Source: Rikenellaceae bacterium (GTDB lineage: Bacteria; Bacteroidota; Bacteroidia; Bacteroidales; UBA932). Taken from it: a stretch of 11,058 nucleotides of DNA. A model generated the notes under the pieces. It did not search any database, was not told the DNA's origin, and was given only the letters and a program-made list of their open reading frames with translations. The stretch covers positions 1-11,058 of the forward strand of contig CAAGGO010000088.1 of NCBI GenBank assembly GCA_900769385.1. Reading direction: 5' to 3'. The translations under genes were made by a program, and so were the position numbers. Shown piece after piece: positions 6,860 to 11,058 of this stretch (position 1 is the first letter of the stretch; each line of letters starts with the position of its first letter).

Positions 6860-7321
6860 ATGGAAACAACCAATATTATAATCAGTATATTAAGCTTGCT
6901 TGTTTCATTTGCAACCTTAATCTTTTGTGTGATAAAATATTCAATTCACGAAAAGATACTCAATAAACAACAGAAACAGATCAATGATTTTATGTTGCAG
7001 GAATATGAGAATGAAATAAATGCTCAGAAACAAGCTTTCATAGACGGAAAAATTGAACCCTTTACCAAAGGAAGTGTAAGATTAAGAGTAGCTAACATAG
7101 GGTACGCAAATGCTAAAAATATTAGGGTGCAGGTTATAAGTGATACATCTGGTTTAATAATGCCACAAATAAATGATATAGAATTATTGAATCCTGGAGC
7201 AGATTACGCGTACGAAATCCATTTAATGAATGGATATATTAAAACACTAAGACTAAAATTTATCTGGGATGATGATTATGAATCTAATCGCGAAGCAGAG
7301 GTTCATTTACAAATAAGATAA
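6860..7321 (+). CDS. Membrane-anchored protein with coiled coil and Ig-like beta domain
   Basis: A 153-residue protein with one N-terminal TM (about 5-26, NIIISILSLLVSFATLIFC). A basic/glutamine-rich helix follows that may form a coiled coil (about 28-65, KILNKQQKQINDFMLQEY). The C-terminal half (about 68-153) alternates like an Ig/CARDB-type beta sandwich: SVRLRVANIGYANAKNIRVQV is the usual 'valine-rich strand, N-x-G turn, A-K-N-I-x-V' pattern. It closes with KFIWDDDY and a final strand. I know similar unnamed proteins from Bacteroidota accessory loci but no assigned function. It starts 8 bp after the TIR stop codon, so it belongs to the same operon. By architecture it could bind a ligand or a phage protein with its soluble domain, and so act as a receptor or effector partner of the TIR enzyme; this is inference. 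Confidence 0.7.
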   Translation: METTNIIISILSLLVSFATLIFCVIKYSIHEKILNKQQKQINDFMLQEYENEINAQKQAFIDGKIEPFTKGSVRLRVANIGYANAKNIRVQVISDTSGLIMPQINDIELLNPGADYAYEIHLMNGYIKTLRLKFIWDDDYESNREAEVHLQIR

Positions 7322-7362
7322 ATTATTAATTGCCAATATTTTATTAATAAAATTAAATTCTT

Positions 7363-7602
7363 TCAACACTGTTGACCAAATTTGGAAAAGTGCAGCACTG
7401 TTGCCCTAATTATGATGGCACTAAAGGCGGCACTAAGGAAAGATTTGATAAACTGTATATTGTGATTGATAACCATAAATGCAACAGTAGGTATATCATA
7501 AAGAAATCTTATTCAAAAGGTGAATATTATTGTGATTTATGTAGATGTAATTGTCTCAACACTATCGAGACAATTTTAAAACTCTCAGTAGAGCGCTGAG
7601 AG
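7363..7602. repeat. Diverged hairpin-repeat unit, first right-hand copy
   Basis: This unit has the same order of elements as the one at 7723-7862. It has GCACTGTTGC (7395-7404), AAAGGCGGCAC (7423-7433), and a stem AATTGTCTC / GAGACAATT (7549-7575). An AAA linker and a second stem CTCTCAG / CTGAGAG (7582-7602) follow. At its left edge, TCAACACTGTTGA (7363-7375) is the same AGT-loop hairpin in the opposite orientation. A 75-codon frame at 7372-7599 runs through it but shows no recognisable protein, so I treat the segment as repeat DNA. Confidence 0.5.
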
Positions 7603-7625
7603 AATTTGCTTCAGATATACATGCA

Positions 7626-7660
7626 TTTTGTCCGAAATATATGCTAAATATCGGACAAAA
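7626..7660. terminator. Perfect 10-bp inverted repeat, possible terminator of the TIR operon
   Basis: TTTTGTCCGA (7626-7635) pairs exactly with TCGGACAAAA (7651-7660) around a 15-nt AT-rich loop, followed by TTTTG. The AT-rich outer stem and short T run fit an intrinsic terminator read in the plus direction, though it lies about 300 bp past the last stop codon. It does not resemble the AGT-loop hairpins and may be independent of them. Confidence 0.35.
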
Positions 7661-7722
7661 TTTTGAACATAAGATTTTGTTAATCAGAGGTAACGTATAA
7701 TAGATGTGGAGAAGAGGGGGAC

Positions 7723-7862
7723 GCACTGTTGCTAAGTTGTACTACCTGGAAAGGTGGTACAAATGCAAAAGGTGGTACAGAGATGCTCCGTAGCAAAATG
7801 AGTGTGTTGAAATTGTCTCAGCAGTGCTGAGACAAACTGAAAACTCTCAACAGTGTTGAGAG
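7723..7862. repeat. Diverged hairpin-repeat unit, second right-hand copy (matches the left flank)
   Basis: In order it has GCACTGTTGC (7723-7732), AAAGGTGGTAC twice (7750-7760 and 7768-7778, period 18 bp), and the 19-mer shared with 3426-3444 (7786-7804). Two perfect stem-loops follow, both with loop AGT: TTGTCTCAGC / GCTGAGACAA (7813-7835) and CTCTCAAC / GTTGAGAG (7844-7862). Upstream, TGTACTACCT and AGGTGGTACA form another 10-bp stem with one G-T. This is the right member of the pair that brackets the defence cargo. Confidence 0.6.
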
Positions 7863-7898
7863 AAATAGAAGGTTTAGTAAAATTACTTTTTGAAAAAA

Positions 7899-7953
7899 TA
7901 CGCTCAACTACACTCTCCTGTGAGCGTAAATTTGAGCGTAATTCTAAATTTGA
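7899..7953 (+). promoter_or_regulatory. TGAGCGTA cluster with two TAAATTTG boxes
   Basis: TACGCTCA (7899-7906) faces TGAGCGTA (7921-7928), and a second TGAGCGTA follows at 7933-7940. TAAATTTGA occurs twice, 18 bp apart (7927-7935, 7945-7953). Each contains an exact plus-strand TAnnTTTG box, which would direct transcription into the GC-rich hairpin stretch at 7964-8047. No -33 TTTG at proper spacing is clear. The promoter reading is tentative. Confidence 0.3.
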
Positions 7954-7963
7954 CTGTTCAGAA

Positions 7964-8047
7964 GCCGCCATCAGGCGGCCCGCGGAGCCCGTGTATTTGC
8001 GTAGCAAATACGGCAAGGGCAGGAGCGGCTAGTCTGGCGAGAGCCAG
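7964..8047. other. GC-rich structured stretch beside the tmRNA 3' end; possible small RNA or island end
   Basis: Three perfect stem-loops are packed into 84 bp that are much richer in GC than the AT-rich DNA to the left. They are GCCGCC-ATCA-GGCGGC (7964-7979), GTATTTGC-GTA-GCAAATAC (7993-8011, enclosed by GCCC/GGGC at 7987-7990 and 8017-8020), and CTGGC-GAGA-GCCAG (8034-8047, a GNRA-type tetraloop). AGCCGC (7963-7968) could alternatively pair with GCGGCT (8025-8030) to close a multibranch. It may be a small RNA read rightward, the terminator region of the leftward tmRNA, or the end of an integrated element. No long T run supports the terminator reading. Confidence 0.35.
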
Positions 8048-8056
8048 TAAACAAAG

Positions 8057-8456
8057 TGGAGATGGGCGGACTCGAACCGCCGTCCAACCAAACCATCAAT
8101 ATGCTTTCTACATGCTTATTCTTTCTTTAATTGTAGGGAGCAGGCTGCCGAAAGACAGGCCACCTGAACCTTACCCTTTGAGTCTTAGGGTGCTTTAAAG
8201 GAGTCCACACCGGCATCCCGCTTGGAATGATACCCCATATGCCAGACCCATAGCAGGATTAAAGGGTTGGCGGGATACTTGTCCACCCGGCAACCTTGGC
8301 GGGGCGGATTAAGCGTAATAGCTTGGCTGATTACGCAGCAAGTGCATAAGAATTGTTGCCAGTTATAGGCGTGCAGTTGGAGATTATAGAGCTTGGCTGC
8401 CAATGCTCTGCATGCTTACATACCAATTAATCTGATGTCAAAACCAAAACATCCCC
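8057..8456 (-). ncRNA. ssrA: tmRNA (transfer-messenger RNA), tag GNNSYALAA
   Basis: tmRNA rescues ribosomes stalled on broken mRNA and adds a degradation tag. The 5' GGGGATG (8456-8450) pairs with 3' CATCTCC (8064-8058) as a 7-bp acceptor stem with one G-U. The T arm is a 5-bp GGCGG/CCGCC stem around TTCGAGT (8081-8065), and the discriminator is A. The tag frame reads from GGC at 8360 to TAA at 8331 and encodes GNNSYALAA, with the Tyr-Ala-Leu-Ala-Ala end normal for Bacteroidota. The bases after the discriminator are CTT, so CCA is not encoded and must be added. About 400 nt is the usual length. The 3' end faces the defence region, the orientation expected if ssrA served as an integration site. 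Confidence 0.95.
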
Positions 8457-8472
8457 TTATCAGTATGAACTG

Positions 8473-8480
8473 CAAATGTA
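8473..8480 (-). promoter_or_regulatory. -7 box of the tmRNA gene
   Basis: On the minus strand this reads TACATTTG, an exact TAnnTTTG match 16 bp upstream of the mature tmRNA 5' end, so a short leader would be removed by processing. Immediately upstream, AACAATT and AATTGTT form a 7-bp inverted repeat (8480-8498) of unknown role. No clear -33 TTTG is seen. Confidence 0.5.
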
Positions 8481-8546
8481 ACAATTTTTTCAATTGTTGG
8501 TTCAAGAATCTTGAAGGACTGCTACCTTAATGTTATGGTACATAGG

Positions 8547-9260
8547 TTACATTTTTCCTTCCAGCCTTACATATTTTCTTACAAACTTTATTGCTGCATA
8601 GGCCAATGGGGTTCCAAAAATGGCCTCAATTACAAGTTTGCTGCAATACTGGAATCCTATCATAAGAAGAAGTTCCCTGGTTGAAACCACTCCGGCAAAA
8701 GCTATAAGTACAAACGGTATACTGTCAAAGAGATATCCCACGGCTGAACTTCCTATTGTTCTCACCCACAAATGCTTTCCTTTGGTCTTCTCCCTTATTT
8801 TCACCATTATCCATGCATTGGAAAGCTCTCCGCAAAGAAATCCAACCAAAGAGGCAAGGACAATGCGGGGCACATAGTTGAATATTGTACCGTAGGCATC
8901 CGCAATGGGTTGCATATCTTCCGGAGAAGGGAGCCACACCCCTATCTGTGTACATATGACCATAAGTATATTGCAGAAGAAAGTGGTCCATATTACCCTC
9001 TTGGCAATACGCAAGCCCCAAAGCTCTGTAACCACATCACCCAGCATATAAGCCAACGGAAAAACAATAGTCCCGGCATCAAAATAAAAGAGATTGAATA
9101 TACCTATAACCTTTACGGCCATAGTATTTGAAACCAGATAGGAAGTTACAAAGAGAGCTGTAACAACCATAAGGGCCGTCTGGTTGCTCACAGACTGGCC
9201 TCCTGCACGCAAATGTGCCAAAACTCGGTTTTTTAAAGGGTTTCCCGATACCTTATCCAT
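8547..9260 (-). CDS. yhhQ: Queuosine precursor transporter, YhhQ family
   Basis: An integral membrane protein of the YhhQ / vitamin-uptake-transporter-like family, known to import queuosine precursors (preQ0/preQ1) for modification of tRNA wobble position 34. The 237-residue protein has about six hydrophobic segments. Typical family stretches are visible: FVTSYLVSNTMAVK in the first TM, YMLGDVVTELWG, the GFLCGELSNAWIM block, and VGYLFDSIPFVLIAF. The charged DVVTE and GELSN residues inside membrane segments are family hallmarks. I chose the ATG at 9260. A longer frame begins with TTG at 9284, but that TTG is part of the -7 box TATCTTTG (9289-9282). The gene is transcribed toward ssrA, ending 90 bp before it. 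No preQ1 riboswitch is visible in the short leader. Confidence 0.88.
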   Translation of the reverse strand: MDKVSGNPLKNRVLAHLRAGGQSVSNQTALMVVTALFVTSYLVSNTMAVKVIGIFNLFYFDAGTIVFPLAYMLGDVVTELWGLRIAKRVIWTTFFCNILMVICTQIGVWLPSPEDMQPIADAYGTIFNYVPRIVLASLVGFLCGELSNAWIMVKIREKTKGKHLWVRTIGSSAVGYLFDSIPFVLIAFAGVVSTRELLLMIGFQYCSKLVIEAIFGTPLAYAAIKFVRKYVRLEGKM

Positions 9261-9281
9261 ACTTTCAATATTTATTGAAGG

Positions 9282-9289
9282 CAAAGATA
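9282..9289 (-). promoter_or_regulatory. -7 box of yhhQ
   Basis: On the minus strand this reads TATCTTTG, an exact TAnnTTTG match 21 bp before the ATG at 9260. A TTTG lies 23 bp further upstream (9316-9313), slightly wider than the usual 19-21 bp. Its presence argues against the longer TTG-start reading of yhhQ. Confidence 0.5.
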
Positions 9290-9331
9290 CAACATATCAT
9301 TGGCAGTTTTTCCAAAATGTACTTTTTTAAT

Positions 9332-9339
9332 TAAATTTG
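9332..9339 (+). promoter_or_regulatory. -7 box of the serine hydrolase gene
   Basis: TAAATTTG matches TAnnTTTG and would give a leader of about 25-30 nt before the ATG at 9375. A TTTT at 9307-9310 lies 21 bp upstream as a weak -33 element. It is divergent from the yhhQ promoter, with about 40 bp between the two boxes. Confidence 0.45.
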
Positions 9340-9374
9340 GGTTCGCATTCAGAACATATTTAATCTTAAACCAT

Positions 9375-10913
9375 ATGAAAAACTATCTTAAAAAATCATT
9401 GCTTGCAGCTTCAATGTGCCTTTTGATGGCCCTTACAGCCTGCAACAGCAACACTTCTGAAAAGTATTACAAATCTATTCCCGACGGATTTGACGCAATG
9501 TGCCAGCGTGCAATTGACGAGTGGAAAGTTCCAGGAATGGCAGTAGCCGTTGTTAAGGACGGTGAAGTTGTATTTATGAAAGGATACGGAAACGCACACC
9601 TTGGAGATTCAACCACAGCCCCTGTGCCAGTAACCCCACAAACCCAGTTTGTCATTGCATCCACATCCAAAGCATTCACTTCAGGCCTTTTGGCAAACGT
9701 AATGGATGAGTATCCTGAAATCAAATGGGACGCACCGGTAAAGAATTATCTTCCCGACTTTAAAATGTATGACCCTTGGGTAACGGAGAATTTCCAGGTA
9801 AGGGAGATTATGTCACACCACAGCGGATTCAACAGCTACGCATTGGATGATCTTCCAACCTGGGGCTATGACCGCGATGACCTATACAGAATTTACTCTG
9901 TACTTCAGCCAACCTACAGCTTCCGTACAAAATATGCATACAACAACAGTATGTATACCATCTCTGCAAAAATCATTGAGAAATACACCGGAAAGAGCTG
10001 GGACGATGCTTTGATTGAGAGAATCTTCACTCCCCTTGGAATGAAGAACAGTACAACCGGAAACAAGGCATTCTACACAGCCGAGAACCTTGCACAGGGT
10101 TACAGAATGAGAAAGGCTGAAGGCAAAAACGAGATTGAGGTTGTAGCACGTACAGACAAGGATGATGCATTTGCATGGCTCTCAGCTGTAGCTCCAGCAG
10201 GTTTTGTAATCTCTACAGTTGAGGATATGGCAAACTGGGTTAAGATGCACCTTAACCACGGTACATTCAACGGCAAGGAGATCATCTCCCGCAAGAACCA
10301 CAATATGCTATGGTATCCTCAGACCATTACCGGCAGTGATTCTACCCGTCTTACCAACTATGCCCAGGGCTGGACAGTTGAGTACGGCCTTCAGGGACGC
10401 TATATCAGACATACCGGTTTGGCTTACGGTTACACAGCACTTGTAGGTTTGCATCCTGAACTTAACCTTGGTTTTGTATTCCTTACAAACAACGGCAGCA
10501 GCTCGGATCCTCAATCGGCATTGGGTAGAGACCTTATTGAGCTTTACAAAGGCAATGCAAATGCAGGCCACTTTGATGAGTATCTTGCTGATTACCTTGA
10601 GGACCTGTTCAGCGAGGATGAGGATGAGAAGAAACCTGAAGAGACACCTGTAGCAGCATTGGCAAACAAGGCATACACAGGAAATTATGTATTGGAGCCT
10701 TTCGGTACAGCAAAAGTTTACGAGAAGGAGGGCAAACTGTACTTCAATCTTAAGAAAGTTGATTCTGAGCTTGTTCACAAAAACGGCAATGTATTCAAAT
10801 TCTACCAGCCTGGTTCAGGTACATTTGACGTTACATTTACAGTTAAGGGTGGCAAAGCACAGTCATTGACATTTGACATTGTAGACCCTGTAGGAGAGTT
10901 TGTACGCAAATAA
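9375..10913 (+). CDS. Lipoprotein serine hydrolase of the beta-lactamase class C / PBP4* family
   Basis: A 512-residue serine hydrolase with the penicillin-recognising fold, secreted and lipid-anchored. The signal peptide MKNYLKKSLLAASMCLLMALTAC ends in a lipobox with Cys23. The catalytic SxxK motif is S96-T-S-K99. The second motif is Y189-N-N191 in YAYNNSMY, and HTG in IRHTGLAYGY stands for the KTG-like third motif. The C-terminal 90 or so residues (from about LANKAYTGNY) are a beta-rich domain of the DUF3471 type common in these proteins, preceded by an acidic linker (SEDEDEKKPEE). The frame is open upstream to 9300, but the ATG at 9375 gives the signal peptide and follows a -7 box. Family members include esterases, D-aminopeptidases and carboxypeptidases, so true beta-lactamase activity should not be assumed. 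A thioesterase-like gene follows after 5 bp. Confidence 0.9.
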   Translation: MKNYLKKSLLAASMCLLMALTACNSNTSEKYYKSIPDGFDAMCQRAIDEWKVPGMAVAVVKDGEVVFMKGYGNAHLGDSTTAPVPVTPQTQFVIASTSKAFTSGLLANVMDEYPEIKWDAPVKNYLPDFKMYDPWVTENFQVREIMSHHSGFNSYALDDLPTWGYDRDDLYRIYSVLQPTYSFRTKYAYNNSMYTISAKIIEKYTGKSWDDALIERIFTPLGMKNSTTGNKAFYTAENLAQGYRMRKAEGKNEIEVVARTDKDDAFAWLSAVAPAGFVISTVEDMANWVKMHLNHGTFNGKEIISRKNHNMLWYPQTITGSDSTRLTNYAQGWTVEYGLQGRYIRHTGLAYGYTALVGLHPELNLGFVFLTNNGSSSDPQSALGRDLIELYKGNANAGHFDEYLADYLEDLFSEDEDEKKPEETPVAALANKAYTGNYVLEPFGTAKVYEKEGKLYFNLKKVDSELVHKNGNVFKFYQPGSGTFDVTFTVKGGKAQSLTFDIVDPVGEFVRK

Positions 10914-10918
10914 GATTT

Positions 10919-11058
10919 ATGAAGAAAATTATAAATCCTTATGCCGGCACAGCAGAAGAGTTGGGATACAACTGTTTTGCTTGTGCTCCCGGCAATCCTT
11001 GCGGGCTAAAGATGGAATTTTATGAAGATGGGGATGATGTTGTGTGTTTCTGGGAACC
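10919..11058 (+). CDS. PaaI-like hotdog thioesterase, N-terminal part (3'-truncated by window)
   Basis: Only the first 46 codons are visible. The start MKKIINPYAGTAEELGYNCF and the block CFACAPGNPCGLKMEF match the N-terminus of PaaI/YigI-like hotdog thioesterases, where C-F-x-C-x-x-x-N-P-x-G-L-x-M/L is a common opening. These enzymes hydrolyse acyl-CoA thioesters; the substrate cannot be told. It begins 5 bp after the serine hydrolase stop codon on the same strand, so the two are probably co-transcribed. The catalytic region lies beyond the window. Confidence 0.75.
   Translation, partial: MKKIINPYAGTAEELGYNCFACAPGNPCGLKMEFYEDGDDVVCFWE

Noticed and set aside
5753..7321. Classical Thoeris (ThsA plus ThsB)
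   Set aside because: Only the ThsB-like TIR is present; neither neighbour has SIR2, SLOG, Macro or protease motifs.
7372..7599. Small Cys-rich 75-codon gene
   Set aside because: It runs through the hairpin-repeat unit, its ends are set by repeat motifs shared with a copy that has stops in the same place, and no domain is recognisable.
7363..7862. CRISPR array, because short repeats recur at intervals
   Set aside because: Repeat copies differ in sequence and spacing (90 to 156 bp between matching motifs), no uniform spacers exist, and no cas gene is present.
8057..8085. Direct repeat of the ssrA 3' end as an attachment site on the far side of the cargo
   Set aside because: I looked for a second copy of GGAGATGGGCGGACTCGAAC in the window and found none.
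7890..8403. Open frames over the hairpin block and ssrA (both strands)
   Set aside because: They overlap the tmRNA gene or the GC-rich hairpins and have low-complexity, non-protein-like translations.
9261..9284. Longer yhhQ product starting at TTG 9284
   Set aside because: The TTG overlaps the -7 box TATCTTTG, and the ATG at 9260 gives a normal family-length protein.
9261..9374. preQ1 riboswitch upstream of the queuosine precursor transporter
   Set aside because: The -7 box lies 21 bp before the ATG, leaving no room for a riboswitch, and no H-type pseudoknot pattern is seen.
9375..10913. True class C beta-lactamase (resistance gene)
   Set aside because: The SxxK and YxN motifs are shared by the wider serine-hydrolase family; the third motif is HTG rather than KTG and a DUF3471-like tail is present, which favours an esterase or peptidase role.

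Overview
The window looks like a piece of a Bacteroidales (Bacteroidota) chromosome. The evidence is a beta-barrel end typical of this phylum's TonB-linked outer-membrane proteins, an FtsX-type permease of the kind found in multi-permease loci in Bacteroidota, several matches to the Bacteroidota -7 promoter box TAnnTTTG, and a tmRNA whose tag reads GNNSYALAA. I cannot name the genus.

Layout. Positions 1-3215 hold the 3' end of an outer-membrane beta-barrel gene and a complete MacB/FtsX-type ABC permease, both on the + strand. The permease is preceded by three copies of a 17-bp inverted repeat and a weak sigma-54-like element. Positions 3216-3637 are non-coding, with inverted repeats, one copy of a hairpin repeat and a probable bidirectional terminator. 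Positions 3638-7321 are an accessory defence cargo made of two back-to-back operons. On the minus strand an AAA ATPase is followed by an RloB-family Toprim-like protein (AbiL / RloA-RloB type). On the plus strand come a small three-pass membrane protein, a ThsB-like TIR protein and a membrane-anchored protein with a predicted beta-rich domain. The roughly 230 bp between the operons contain two striking perfect palindromes, one beside each operon.

Positions 7322-8050 are non-coding and rich in hairpins. Two diverged copies of one repeat unit lie here, and it matches the repeat on the other side of the cargo. A GC-rich structured stretch then abuts the 3' end of the tmRNA gene (ssrA, minus strand, 8057-8456). 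tmRNA genes are common integration sites, so the repeats, the defence genes and ssrA together suggest a genomic-island or cargo-exchange site. No integrase or transposase is visible.

Positions 8457-11058 return to ordinary chromosomal genes: a YhhQ-family queuosine-precursor transporter (minus), a lipoprotein serine hydrolase of the beta-lactamase class C fold (plus), and the start of a PaaI-like hotdog thioesterase.

The best candidate for a poorly described system is the plus-strand trio at 5753-7321. It has the sensor/signal enzyme of Thoeris (a TIR protein with a candidate catalytic Glu) but no recognisable ThsA partner. Two small membrane proteins sit where an effector would be expected. 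All family calls come from reading the sequence; no database search was run.
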